Source: Dactylosporangium sp. AC04546
GTDB lineage: Bacteria > Actinomycetota > Actinomycetes > Mycobacteriales > Micromonosporaceae
Direction: 5' to 3'
Length of the DNA: 64,000 nucleotides
Assembly: GCF_022095675.1 (NCBI RefSeq)
Contig: NZ_JAHYSG010000041.1
Span: 1-64,000, forward strand
Below the pieces are notes generated by a model, which had not been told where the DNA came from, ran no database searches, and saw only the letters and a program-made list of their open reading frames with translations. Of the stretch, positions 23,421-31,798 are shown in pieces; position 1 is the stretch's first letter; the number at the start of each line of letters is the position of its first letter. The position numbers were made by a program, and so were the translations under genes.

Positions 23421-24371
23421 ATGGATCGGGTCAAGGCCAAGTTCGAGGTGCTCGACGAGCGGTTCCGGCGGTGCAACGGCGACGAGTGGATGGAGCGGCT
23501 CTGGACCGGGGGGCGGTGGACGGAGGGGCCGGCGTACTTCCCCGCCGGGCGGTACCTCGTCTTCAGCGACATCCCGAACGACCGCATGCTGCGCTACGAC
23601 GAGCTCACCGGCGCCGTCGGCGTCTTCCGGCAGCCGTCGGACTACGCCAACGGCCACACCGTCGACCGGGCCGGGCGGCTGGTCAGCTGCGAGCACGGCA
23701 CCCGGCGGGTGACCCGCACCGAGCACGACGGCTCGGTCACGGTGCTCGCCGACCGCGTGGACGGCAAGCGGTTCAACAGCCCGAACGACATCGTCGAGCA
23801 CAGCGACGGCTCGCTGTGGTTCACCGACCCGTCCTACGGCATCGACACCGACTACGAGGGATACCAGGCGGAGAGCGAGATCGGCGCCTGCCACGTCTAC
23901 CGCCTCGACCCGGCCACGGGCGACGTCCGGGTCGTCGCCGACGACTTCGAGCGCCCCAACGGGCTCGCGTTCAGCGCCGACGAGCAGTCGCTGTACATCG
24001 TGGACACCCGCCGCAAGCACCTGCGCCGCTTCGCCGTCGGCGCGGGCGGGGCGCTGAGCGGCGGCGAGGTCTTCGGCACCTGCGACAACGGCAGCTTCGA
24101 CGGGGTGCGCCTCGACGACGGCGGGCGGATCTGGGTCGCCGCCCACGACGGGCTGCACTGCTTCGACCCCGACGGCACGCTGATCGGCAAGCTGCTGGTG
24201 CCGGAGGTCGTCGCCAACTTCACGTTCGGCGGCCGGCGCCGCAACGACCTCTACATCTGCGCGTCGAGCTCGCTCTACTCGATCCGGGTCAACGTCCAGG
24301 CGGCGAGGTATCCGGCGACGAGCGCCACCCGCTCGGCCGGCGGCCCGGGCGGGACGTCGACCAGCTCGTAG
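23421..24371 (+). CDS. SMP-30/gluconolactonase-like beta-propeller protein
   Basis: A 316-aa protein of the SMP-30/gluconolactonase/LRE family. Metal-ligand motifs are visible: Glu in RWTEGPAYF, Asn/Asp in FNSPNDIVEHSDGSLWFTDP, and FERPNGLAFSADE. Such enzymes hydrolyse sugar lactones. The core domain ends near SLYSIRVN, where homologues normally stop. Here about 25 further residues rich in Ala, Gly, Ser and Thr follow, because the frame runs 97 bp into the 3' end of the convergent ATPase gene. This looks like loss of the original stop codon. It is divergent from the AsnC regulator that probably controls it. Confidence 0.9.
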   Translation: MDRVKAKFEVLDERFRRCNGDEWMERLWTGGRWTEGPAYFPAGRYLVFSDIPNDRMLRYDELTGAVGVFRQPSDYANGHTVDRAGRLVSCEHGTRRVTRTEHDGSVTVLADRVDGKRFNSPNDIVEHSDGSLWFTDPSYGIDTDYEGYQAESEIGACHVYRLDPATGDVRVVADDFERPNGLAFSADEQSLYIVDTRRKHLRRFAVGAGGALSGGEVFGTCDNGSFDGVRLDDGGRIWVAAHDGLHCFDPDGTLIGKLLVPEVVANFTFGGRRRNDLYICASSSLYSIRVNVQAARYPATSATRSAGGPGGTSTSS

Positions 24372-24814
24372 CCCTGCTCGCGGTACACCTGCTGATGGAT
24401 GCGCTCGAAGTGCAGCGAGTCGGCGTAGGAGATGCGCCGGGCGGCCGTCCTGGTGACGAAGCCGATCGGGCGCACGAGCAGGACCCGGCGGTCGTACAAC
24501 TCGGCCGTTCGGGCGACCTCGGCCAGCAGCGCCGCCGACGGTGACCGTCCACTGTAGACGGCCAGGGCGAGGGTGCAGACCGGGGAGCGGTCGTACACCT
24601 GGACCGGGCCGGTCGCGGCGAGCTGGCGGCGGCGCTGCAGGGCCGCCACGCGGTCGGTGAAGCCGGCGTCGGACCACGGCTCCGCGACGCCGCGTGCCTG
24701 CTCGCCGGCAATGACGTCGGTCGCTGCCTCCGGCACCGCCGTGACGCCGGTGAGCGCAGTGATGATCGATGTCTTGCCGGCCCCGGGCGCGCCGGTGAGG
24801 ATGAACCTGTGCAT
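24275..24814 (-). CDS. AAA_28-type small ATPase/kinase
   Basis: A 179-aa P-loop protein (FILTGAPGAGKTSIITAL, residues about 4-21). The architecture EAATDVIAGEQARG, then VQVYDRSPVCTLALAVYSG and IGFVTRTAARRISYADSLHF, matches AAA_28-like predicted kinases. I chose the ATG at 24814, preceded by GGTGGAG, over a GTG four codons earlier. The gene is divergent from the DUF5995 gene, with only 25 bp between start codons, and its 3' end overlaps the SMP-30 gene. It probably phosphorylates a small molecule, but the substrate is unknown. Confidence 0.85.
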   Translation of the reverse strand: MHRFILTGAPGAGKTSIITALTGVTAVPEAATDVIAGEQARGVAEPWSDAGFTDRVAALQRRRQLAATGPVQVYDRSPVCTLALAVYSGRSPSAALLAEVARTAELYDRRVLLVRPIGFVTRTAARRISYADSLHFERIHQQVYREQGYELVDVPPGPPAERVALVAGYLAAWTLTRIE

Positions 24815-24839
24815 GGCGGACTCCACCTACGATGACGGG

Positions 24840-25568
24840 ATGGATGGGAGCGTCGCGCGGATCGTCCGGCGGATGGAGGACTCGCTCGGACGCCTCGACG
24901 CGGGCGACGCACGCCGATTCTTCCACCAGACGTACCTGCGCACCACCCTCGCGGTCGCGGAGGAGATCGACCGGGGCGGCTTTCTCGACGGGCCGTGGCT
25001 CGAGCGGTGGGACGTGGTGTTCGCCGAGTTGTACCTTGACGCGTTCGACGCCCGCCTCGACGGCGCACCGGTGGCGGGGCCGTGGACGGTCGCCTTCGAC
25101 GCCGCCCGCGAGCGCCCGGAGCTTCCGCCCCTGCGGCACGTGCTGCTGGGGATGAACGCGCACATCAACTACGACCTGCCGCAGTCGCTCGTCGCCGTGA
25201 TCTCCCCGGCCGAGTTCGACGACCCGTCGCTGATCAGGCGACGAGCAGCCGACCACCGCCATGTCGACACGGTGCTCGTCGACCGGGTCGGGGCCGAGGA
25301 CGCGCAGATGCGCGCGGTGTCCGGCGTGCGGCTGCGAGACCGGCTGCTCGGGCCGCTCAACCGGGCCGCGACCAAGCGGGTGCTGCGGGAGGCGCGGGCC
25401 AAGGTGTGGCACAACACGGCGGTGCTCGACCGGGCCCGCCGCGACGGCACCACCGAGGCGGTCCTGCGGCGGCTCGACCGGGCCTGCACCGCCAAGCTCG
25501 TGGAGCTCACCGCACCCGGCCAGGTGATGCTGCGGCTGGCCCGGCGGGGCTTCGGCGTCACGGTTTAG
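24840..25568 (+). CDS. DUF5995-family protein
   Basis: A 242-aa protein of the DUF5995 type, recognisable by IVRRMEDSLGRLDAGDARRF, FLDGPWLERWDVVFAELYLD and VLLGMNAHINYDLPQSLVAV. The conserved His/Asn pair in GMNAHINYDL suggests a metal or catalytic site, but the family has no described function. It starts at ATG 24840, divergent from the ATPase. The C-terminal half is Arg-rich and helical. No signal peptide. Confidence 0.87.
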   Translation: MDGSVARIVRRMEDSLGRLDAGDARRFFHQTYLRTTLAVAEEIDRGGFLDGPWLERWDVVFAELYLDAFDARLDGAPVAGPWTVAFDAARERPELPPLRHVLLGMNAHINYDLPQSLVAVISPAEFDDPSLIRRRAADHRHVDTVLVDRVGAEDAQMRAVSGVRLRDRLLGPLNRAATKRVLREARAKVWHNTAVLDRARRDGTTEAVLRRLDRACTAKLVELTAPGQVMLRLARRGFGVTV

Positions 25569-25600
25569 TGCCCGGGCCGCCGGGTAGCGCTGCCGGCATC

Positions 25601-26056
25601 ATGAACGAGATCACCGTGACCACCAGCATCAACGGCCGGACCGAGCAGCTGCGGCTGGCCGCCGGAGTGACGCTGCTCGACGCGCTGCGCGACCGGCTCG
25701 GCCTCACCGGCACGAAGAAGGGCTGCGACCAGGGCGCCTGCGGGGCGTGCACGGTCCACGTCGACGGCCGGCGGGTGCTCGCCTGCCTCACGCTCGCCGC
25801 CCAGGTCGACGGCCGCGAGGTGCTCACCGTCGAGGGACTCGGCGGCGGGCACCCGATGCAGGAGGCGTTCCAGCACCACGACGCGTTCCAGTGCGGGTAC
25901 TGCACGCCGGGCCAGGTGATGTCCGCCATCGCCCTGCTCGACGAGGGCCGCGCCGGCACCGACGAGGACATCCGCGAGTTCATGAGCGGCAACCTGTGCC
26001 GCTGTGGCGCGTACCCGAACATCGTCGCCGCGATCCGGGAGGTGGCGGGGCGATGA
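25601..26056 (+). CDS. paoA: PaoA-like 2Fe-2S subunit of aldehyde oxidoreductase
   Basis: A 151-aa iron-sulfur subunit of the xanthine oxidase superfamily. The first plant-type [2Fe-2S] cluster has Cys42, 47, 50 and 62 (GCDQGACGACTV, then LACL). The second has Cys98, 101, 133 and 135 (CGYCTPGQV and NLCRCGAYPN). It passes electrons from the molybdenum site to FAD. The stop overlaps the next gene's start (ATGA). No Tat signal is visible, unlike the periplasmic E. coli PaoA, so this enzyme is probably cytoplasmic. Confidence 0.93.
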   Translation: MNEITVTTSINGRTEQLRLAAGVTLLDALRDRLGLTGTKKGCDQGACGACTVHVDGRRVLACLTLAAQVDGREVLTVEGLGGGHPMQEAFQHHDAFQCGYCTPGQVMSAIALLDEGRAGTDEDIREFMSGNLCRCGAYPNIVAAIREVAGR

Positions 26057-27033
26057 GCGTCGGGTACACCCTGGCCGCCGACCCGGCGAGCGCGATCGCC
26101 ACGGTCACCGCCGACCCGGAGGCCGCGTTCCTGGCCGGTGGGACGACGCAGGTCGACCTCATGCTCAAGGACGGGGTCGTCGCGCCGCGGCGGCTCGTCG
26201 ACATCAGCCGGCTGCCGCTGCGCGGGGTCATGGTCGACGGCACGACCCTGCGCGTCGGGGCGACCACCACGATGGAGGAGTTCGCCGCCCATCCGGCCGC
26301 GCCGCCGTTCGTGCGCGAGGCGCTGCTGCTGGGCGCGTCGCCGCAGCTGCGCAACATGGCGACCATCGGCGGGAACCTGCTGCAGCGCACCCGGTGCCGG
26401 TACTTCCGGGATCCGGGCGTCGACGCCTGCAACAAGCGGCGGCTGGGCAGCGGCTGCGCCGCCGTCGAAGGGGTCGCGCGGATGCACGCGATCCTCGGCG
26501 CGTCGCCGTCCTGCATCGCGCTGCACGCGTCGGACCTGGCCGTGGCGCTGAGCGCGGCGAGCGCGATCGTCCACGTGCGCTCCGAGCGGGGGCCGCGCTC
26601 CGTGCCGCTCACCGAGTTCTACCGCCTGCCCGGCACCACGCCGGACCGCGAGCACGTGCTGCGCCACGGCGAGCTCATCACCGAGGTCGAGCTCCCGATG
26701 CTGCCCGACGGGGCGCGCTCGACCTACCTGAAGGTCCGCGACCGGGCCTCCTACGAGTTCGCGCTCACCTCGGCTGCGGTCGCGACGGTCGTCGAGGGCG
26801 GCGTCGTGACGTCGGCGCGCATCGCGCTCGGCGGCGTCGGCACCGTGCCGTGGCGGGCCTGGGAGGCCGAGGAGGTGCTGCGCGACGCGCCGGCCACCGA
26901 CGCGTCGTACCGCGCCGCGGCCGAGGCCGCCGTGCAGCAGCCGTTCACCGTGCCGGGCACCGAGTTCAAGGTCGAGCTGGCCAAGCGCACCCTGGTCCGG
27001 GCGCTGCGCACGACCGCGGGAGGGCCCGGATGA
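26053..27033 (+). CDS. paoB: PaoB-like FAD subunit with extra iron-sulfur cysteines
   Basis: A 326-aa FAD subunit of a molybdenum hydroxylase. The FAD loop AFLAGGTTQVDLM and the ATIGGNLLQRTRC segment are typical. Four cysteines (115, 126, 135 and 154) lie in an insertion that in E. coli PaoB holds a [4Fe-4S] cluster. That insertion distinguishes PaoABC-type aldehyde oxidoreductases from ordinary xanthine dehydrogenases and is the main reason for the assignment. It starts with ATGA overlap from the 2Fe-2S subunit and ends with ATGA overlap into the large subunit. Confidence 0.92.
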   Translation: MSVGYTLAADPASAIATVTADPEAAFLAGGTTQVDLMLKDGVVAPRRLVDISRLPLRGVMVDGTTLRVGATTTMEEFAAHPAAPPFVREALLLGASPQLRNMATIGGNLLQRTRCRYFRDPGVDACNKRRLGSGCAAVEGVARMHAILGASPSCIALHASDLAVALSAASAIVHVRSERGPRSVPLTEFYRLPGTTPDREHVLRHGELITEVELPMLPDGARSTYLKVRDRASYEFALTSAAVATVVEGGVVTSARIALGGVGTVPWRAWEAEEVLRDAPATDASYRAAAEAAVQQPFTVPGTEFKVELAKRTLVRALRTTAGGPG

Positions 27034-29225
27034 CCACCCTGGAGCGCACCGACATCGACCGGGTCGACGGCCCGCGCAAGACGTCCGGCCGGGCGCACTA
27101 CCCGATCGACGTCACGTACCCGAGCCTGGCCCACGCGGCGCTGGTCCGCAGCACGATCGCCGCCGGGAGCGTCACCGGGTTCGACACGGCGCGGGCCGAG
27201 GCGGTGCCCGGGGTCCTGGCCGTCGTCACGGCCGGCGACGCGCCGCACCTGAACCCGGCCCCCGACACCGGACTGTGGCGCCAGCCGCCCCCGCCGCTGC
27301 AACGCACGAAGATCGTCCATCATGGACAGTACCTCGGCATCGTCATCGCCGACACGATCGAGCAGGCGACGGAGGCGGCCCGGCTCGTCGGCGTCAGCTA
27401 CGAGCCGGTCGACGCCGTGCTGAGCTTCGACGACCCGCGGGCGATCACGGTCGACGACCCGTTCGGCAGCAACGGGCGCCGCGGGGACGCCGCCGCGGCC
27501 CTGGCCAAGGCCGACGTCGTGGTCGGCGGCCGGTACACCACGCCCGACGAGACGAACAACCCGATGGGCCTGTTCGCCACCGTCGCCGCGTGGGACGGCG
27601 ACCGGCTCACCGTCCACGACACGACCCAGTGGCCCGACTCGGTCCGCGAGGCGCTCGCCGACGCGTTCGGCGTCCCGGCGGCCGACGTGCGCGTCCTCGC
27701 GCGGTACGTCGGCGGCGGCTTCGGCGCCGGCCTGCGGGTCTGGCCGCATGTGCTGCTCGCCGCGATGGCCGCCCGCATCGTGGAGCGCCCGGTGCGGCTG
27801 GCCCTGACGAGGCCGCAGATGTTCACCGGCATCGGCCACCGCCCGGCCACGGTCCAGCAGATCCGCATCGGCGCCACCCGCGACGGCGTGCTCACCGCGA
27901 TCGAGCACGACTCCGTCCAGCCGGTCGCGGTCGACGACGACAACATCGCCGAGTCGGTCACCACCGTCTCCGCCGTCGGGTACGCCTGCCCGAACGTCAC
28001 CAACCGCGACCACCAGAAGCGCCTGAACGTCCCGGTGCCGACGTCGATGCGCGGCCCCGGCGACGCCCAGGGCCACTTCGCCCTCGAGTGCGCGATCGAC
28101 GAGCTGGCCCACGAGCTCGGCATCGACCCGGTCGAGCTGCGGCTGCGCAACCACGCCGACGAGCACCCGCAGCTGCGCCTGCCGTGGTCGTCGAAGGCGC
28201 TGCGCGAGTGCTACGCCCTCGGCGCCACCCGGTTCGGCTGGTGGGACCGCGACCCGGCGCCCCGCTCGATGCGCCGCGGCGACACGCTCGTCGGCTACGG
28301 CATGGCGGGCGTGAGCTTCTTCTGGTTCCAGCAGCCGTGCGACGCCCGCGCGACGATCGACCGCGAGGGCCGCGCCTACGTCCGCAGCGCCGCGACCGAT
28401 ATCGGCACCGGCACGTACACCGTGATGAGCCAGCTCTCCGCCGAGCTGCTCGGCCTGCGGGTCGACCAGGTGCGGATGGGCCTGGGCGACACCGACCTGC
28501 CGGCCGCGCCGATGCAGGGCGGCTCAGGCATGACGGCGTCGCTCGGCAGCGCGATCCACGCCGCCGGCCACCGCCTCATCCAGGCGTTCCTCGACCTGGT
28601 CGCGGACGACGTCGCCTCCCCGCTGCGCGGCCTCACCGCCGCCGACGTGGTCGCGGTCGACGGCCGCCTGGTCCACACCGACGACCCGTCCCGCGGCGAG
28701 AGCTACCGCGAGATCCTGGACCGGCACGACCTGCCCGAGCTGACGGCGGACGGTTCGGCGGTACCGTCGAAGCCCGAAGAGCTCGGCCTGGCTCCCGCGG
28801 GCCCGTTCGCCGCCCGGTTCGCGGAGGTCCACGTGGACGCCGACCTGGGCAGGGTCCGCGTGGCGCGCATCGTGTCGGTGGTGGACGGCGGGCGCATCCT
28901 CAACCCGAAGACGGCCCGCAGCCAGATCATCGGCGGCACGGTGGGCGGGATCGGCATGGCACTGCTGGAGGAGACGGTGACGGACCCGCACACGGGCCGC
29001 ATCGCGAACGCGACCTTCGGCGACTACCTGATCCCGGTGAACGCCGACGTCCCAGACCTGGACGTGGTCTTCGTCGGCGAGCCGGACCGCTTCAACCCGG
29101 TGGGCGTGAAGGGCGTGGGCGAGGTCGGCCTGGTGGGCGTGGCCCCGGCGATCGCCAACGCCGTCTTCCACGCCACGGGCAAGCGCATCCGCGACCTGCC
29201 GATCACCATCGACAAGCTCCTCTGA
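27030..29225 (+). CDS. paoC: PaoC-like molybdenum-cofactor subunit
   Basis: A 731-aa catalytic subunit binding the molybdenum pterin cofactor. Family landmarks are RYVGGGFGAGLRVWPHVLLA, the PTSMRGPGDAQGHFALE segment, QGGSGMTAS, and the catalytic Glu698 in GVKGVGEVGLVG. It oxidises aldehydes, often aromatic, to acids with water as oxygen source. The three genes are translationally coupled. No XdhC/PaoD maturation chaperone is in the neighbourhood, so it must be encoded elsewhere. Four bases after its stop a convergent PLP enzyme ends. Confidence 0.93.
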   Translation: MTTLERTDIDRVDGPRKTSGRAHYPIDVTYPSLAHAALVRSTIAAGSVTGFDTARAEAVPGVLAVVTAGDAPHLNPAPDTGLWRQPPPPLQRTKIVHHGQYLGIVIADTIEQATEAARLVGVSYEPVDAVLSFDDPRAITVDDPFGSNGRRGDAAAALAKADVVVGGRYTTPDETNNPMGLFATVAAWDGDRLTVHDTTQWPDSVREALADAFGVPAADVRVLARYVGGGFGAGLRVWPHVLLAAMAARIVERPVRLALTRPQMFTGIGHRPATVQQIRIGATRDGVLTAIEHDSVQPVAVDDDNIAESVTTVSAVGYACPNVTNRDHQKRLNVPVPTSMRGPGDAQGHFALECAIDELAHELGIDPVELRLRNHADEHPQLRLPWSSKALRECYALGATRFGWWDRDPAPRSMRRGDTLVGYGMAGVSFFWFQQPCDARATIDREGRAYVRSAATDIGTGTYTVMSQLSAELLGLRVDQVRMGLGDTDLPAAPMQGGSGMTASLGSAIHAAGHRLIQAFLDLVADDVASPLRGLTAADVVAVDGRLVHTDDPSRGESYREILDRHDLPELTADGSAVPSKPEELGLAPAGPFAARFAEVHVDADLGRVRVARIVSVVDGGRILNPKTARSQIIGGTVGGIGMALLEETVTDPHTGRIANATFGDYLIPVNADVPDLDVVFVGEPDRFNPVGVKGVGEVGLVGVAPAIANAVFHATGKRIRDLPITIDKLL

Positions 29226-29229
29226 CCGG

Positions 29230-30138
29230 CTAGGCGCGCAGTTCGTCCACTTCCGGGTGCGCGAACAGCCCCGGCAGCCCGCCCGTGTGCACGAACACGG
29301 TCCGCTCCCCGGCCCCGATCCGCCCGTCGGCGACGCAGGCGCGCAGCCCGGCCAGGGCCCGCCCGGTGTACGTCGGGTCGAGGAACAGCCCCTCGGTCCG
29401 CGCCGCGAGCCGCAGCGCGCCGGCCACGCCGGGGGCGAGCGCGCCGTACCCGGCGCCGACCTGCCCGCGCTCGATCAGCGGCAGCTCGCCGTCGACACCC
29501 AGCTGTCTGAGCGTCGCGACCGGGTCGGGCACCGCCCCGACGTCGACGCCGACCACCCGCGCGCCCCCGAGCCCGGCGACGAGGCCGGCGGCCGTCCCGC
29601 CCGACCCGAGCGCCACGACCACCCGGTCGATCCCGGGGAGCTGCGCTTCCAGCTCCTGGGCGCACTCCAGATAGCCGCGGGCACTGTACCGGCTGGAGCC
29701 GCCGAACGGGATGAGGAACGGCACGCCCCCGTCGTCCCGGATGCGCCGCTCCTGCTCGTCGGCGACCTCGTCGGCCGCCCGGTCCCCGGCCCAGACGATC
29801 GTCGCCCCGGCGAGCAGGTCGAGCACCAGGTTGCCCCGCAGCTCCGCCGGCGCGTCACCCTTCAGCACCAGCGTGACGGCCAGCCCGAGCCGCGCCCCGG
29901 CGGCGGCGGTGAGCCGGGCGTGGTTGCTCTGGGCGGCTCCGGTGGTGACGAGGTGGGTGGATCCGGCGGCGAGCGCCTGCGCGCACGAGTGCCGCAGCTT
30001 CCGCACCTTGTTGCCACCGCCCCCGAGCCCGGTGAGGTCGTCGCGCTTCACCCACAGCTCACCGAGCCCGACCGCGGCGGCGAGTCGTGGCGCCGGCTCC
30101 AGTGGCGTCGGCCACGTCCCGAACGAGGGGATGGACAC
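29230..30138 (-). CDS. D-cysteine desulfhydrase/ACC deaminase-like PLP enzyme
   Basis: A 302-aa type II PLP enzyme. The Schiff-base lysine is probably Lys44 in GGGNKVRKL. QSNHARLTAAAGARLGLAV binds the carboxylate, and VALGSGGTAAGLVAGL is the phosphate-binding loop. The opening PTPLEPAPRLAAAVGLGELWVKRDDLTG is diagnostic of the D-cysteine desulfhydrase/1-aminocyclopropane-1-carboxylate deaminase group. Sequence alone does not separate the two activities, though D-amino-acid lyase activity is more common in soil actinomycetes. It starts at GTG 30138, 19 bp from a divergent GNAT gene. Confidence 0.9.
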   Translation of the reverse strand: MSIPSFGTWPTPLEPAPRLAAAVGLGELWVKRDDLTGLGGGGNKVRKLRHSCAQALAAGSTHLVTTGAAQSNHARLTAAAGARLGLAVTLVLKGDAPAELRGNLVLDLLAGATIVWAGDRAADEVADEQERRIRDDGGVPFLIPFGGSSRYSARGYLECAQELEAQLPGIDRVVVALGSGGTAAGLVAGLGGARVVGVDVGAVPDPVATLRQLGVDGELPLIERGQVGAGYGALAPGVAGALRLAARTEGLFLDPTYTGRALAGLRACVADGRIGAGERTVFVHTGGLPGLFAHPEVDELRA

Positions 30139-30157
30139 GTCTGCGACGATACCGGGG

Positions 30158-30742
30158 ATGCACCTCGCCGAGATCTTCGCCCGCGACACCCTGACGACCG
30201 ACCGCCTCGTGCTGCGCCCGTTCACCCACGAGGACGCTCCCGAGGTGCACCGCGCCTGGCAGGACGAGCGGTTCATCGCCTCGGCGCCGGTCGGCTACCC
30301 GTACGCGGGCGCCGACCTCGAGACCGCCCTCGCCTGGTGCACGACGGGCATCGAGCAGCGCCGCCTGGAGGGCAAGGGCGTGGGCTTCGCGGTGGTACCG
30401 CACACCGGCACCCCCCTCGTCGGCCACGTCTCGCTCTTCGGCACCGACTGGCAGGCCCGCACCTGCGAGATCCACTACTGGACGGCCCCCTGGGCGAGAG
30501 GCCACGGCTACGCGGCCGAGGCGGCGGCCGCGGTGGCCCGCTGGGCCCTGACCACCCAGCGCCAGGCACGCATCACACTCCAGGTGGACACGGCCAACCC
30601 GGCCTCCCGCCGCGTGGCGGAACGGGCGGGCTTCCACTTCGAGGGCATCCTGCGCAGCGTGGCCGAGTCCCGCGCGGGCGGCCGGGCGGACATGGCGGTG
30701 TACAGCCTCATCACCGAGGACCTGACCCCAGCCCACGTCTGA
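30158..30742 (+). CDS. RimJ/RimL-like GNAT acetyltransferase
   Basis: A 194-aa acetyltransferase starting at ATG 30158. The order TDRLVLRPFTHEDAPEVHRA, WTAPWARGHGYAAEAAAAV and VDTANPASRRVAERAGFHFE matches the RimJ/RimL branch that acetylates N-termini or small amines. Motif A is ARGHGYAAEA. It is divergent from the PLP enzyme. Its 3' end opens onto a 333-bp non-coding gap with palindromes. Confidence 0.9.
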   Translation: MHLAEIFARDTLTTDRLVLRPFTHEDAPEVHRAWQDERFIASAPVGYPYAGADLETALAWCTTGIEQRRLEGKGVGFAVVPHTGTPLVGHVSLFGTDWQARTCEIHYWTAPWARGHGYAAEAAAAVARWALTTQRQARITLQVDTANPASRRVAERAGFHFEGILRSVAESRAGGRADMAVYSLITEDLTPAHV

Positions 30743-30763
30743 CGGGGGTGTAGGCGCCCGGAG

Positions 30764-30803
30764 CGATATTCCGGAGCGGAATACATATTCCTGGCAGGAA
30801 TAC
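30764..30803. repeat. Paired TATTCC/GGAATA palindrome, copy 2
   Basis: The same geometry as the element at 20254-20295: TATTCC-N5-GGAATA, then CA, then TATTCC-N5-GGAATA. The spacers differ (GGAGC and TGGCA here; TGTGG and GGACA there), while half-sites and the joining CA are identical. Constraint therefore falls on the half-sites, as expected for protein binding or a conserved structured RNA, not on spacer identity. Confidence 0.85.
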
Positions 30804-30982
30804 GCCGCAGCGCACCCCTACGGTCCCGAGCCTGCCACGACCCGAGCCCAGCCGGACCGAACGCGCAGGGAACGCTCTCGGGACGAGACCTCGCGGACCA
30901 GCGGGCGCACAACGCCTCGCACGGCGGGCGACCCACCCGTCTGCGCAAGCCTGTCGCCCGCCGCGCACGCCACACTCGGTCG

Positions 30983-31058
30983 GGTCGGTCGACCGACCAA
31001 CACCCAGCGCTCATTCAGTCTTTGGCCGGAGCACAGCGCCAATTCGGTCGATCGACCG
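30983..31058. repeat. Two related palindromes GGTCGGTCGACCGACC / CGGTCGATCGACCG
   Basis: A perfect 16-bp palindrome GGTCGGTCGACCGACC lies at 30983-30998 and a perfect 14-bp palindrome CGGTCGATCGACCG at 31045-31058. Both are followed by ACC-type bases, giving a shared TCGACCGACCA. They lie just beyond the 3' end of the AbiEii-like gene. They could act as a terminator, a protein site or a recombination site; I cannot decide. Confidence 0.6.
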
Positions 31059-31075
31059 ACCAGGCAACAGTCCGC

Positions 31076-31798
31076 TCACGCTCCGTCGAGGTCGAGCGCA
31101 CGCAGCGCGGCCGACAGTCGCGAAAGCCACGCCTCCACCGACCCCGCCACCGACGGATGCTCGTCCACGGTCCAGGCCGGCAGGGACGCCATGGAGGAGC
31201 GGTCGACGAGCCGGCGCAGCCGCGGCGGTACGACCAGACCGTCCATCGTGGCGAGCAGCACCGCGTCGTAGAGGTCCTTCCCGCCGACAACCCTCCGCGC
31301 GGCGTGGTCGGCGGCGAGCCACTGCAGCTTCCAGACCAGCGACAGCGCCGGCGAGGCGGTCCACAGCGCGTGCGGGGTGCCGCCGCCGTACCGCGGCACG
31401 GCCGTCGCCACCGGCGGCTCCGGCAGGGCCTCGTCGTAGGCGAAGTCGACCTGGACGGTACCGTCGGATCCGTCGTCGGCCGTGAACGGGATGACCATCC
31501 GGGCGCCGCCCGGGTAGTAGCCGTACGACCGGCCGTGCTCGGCGTCGGCCGGGTGCAGCCGCACCCCGCGCGCCGCCGGGTGCTCCTCGATGAGGTCCAG
31601 CAGATCCTGGTCAGGCCTGGCGGGGCCTACCGGGGCGGGCCGCCGCAGCCCGACGAAGTCGAGGTCGCCGGGCTCGCGGGCCCGGTCGCCGAACCAGGCC
31701 GTCATCGTCACGCTCCCCCGCAGGACGAGGGTGTCCGCGCATCCGGACCGGGCCACCAGCGCGAGGACGTGGTCGAGGGCGGCGAGCCGGGCGGTCAC
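31076..31798 (-). CDS. AbiEii/AbiGii-like nucleotidyltransferase
   Basis: A 240-aa nucleotidyltransferase-fold protein. LVLRGSVTMTAWFGDRAREP followed by GDLDFVGLR resembles the GG(S)-x-D-x-D core of the AbiEii toxin family, with the acidic pair in DLDF. A later VQVDFAYDE gives the third acidic strand, and KDLYDAVLLATMDG fits the helical half. In classical AbiE systems an AbiEi antitoxin/regulator is encoded just upstream. Here only a 40-codon frame overlaps its GTG start (GTGA). The role may be toxin-antitoxin, abortive infection or a domesticated transferase. Confidence 0.75.
   Translation of the reverse strand: MTARLAALDHVLALVARSGCADTLVLRGSVTMTAWFGDRAREPGDLDFVGLRRPAPVGPARPDQDLLDLIEEHPAARGVRLHPADAEHGRSYGYYPGGARMVIPFTADDGSDGTVQVDFAYDEALPEPPVATAVPRYGGGTPHALWTASPALSLVWKLQWLAADHAARRVVGGKDLYDAVLLATMDGLVVPPRLRRLVDRSSMASLPAWTVDEHPSVAGSVEAWLSRLSAALRALDLDGA

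Larger units (their letters stand above)
30743..31075. other. 333-bp convergent gap with palindromes, no gene
   Basis: No gene is supported between the GNAT gene and the AbiEii-like gene, which converge here. The gap holds the second TATTCC/GGAATA element (30764-30803) and two related GGTCGA-type palindromes (30983-31058). There is no classic hairpin-plus-T terminator. Confidence 0.7.
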
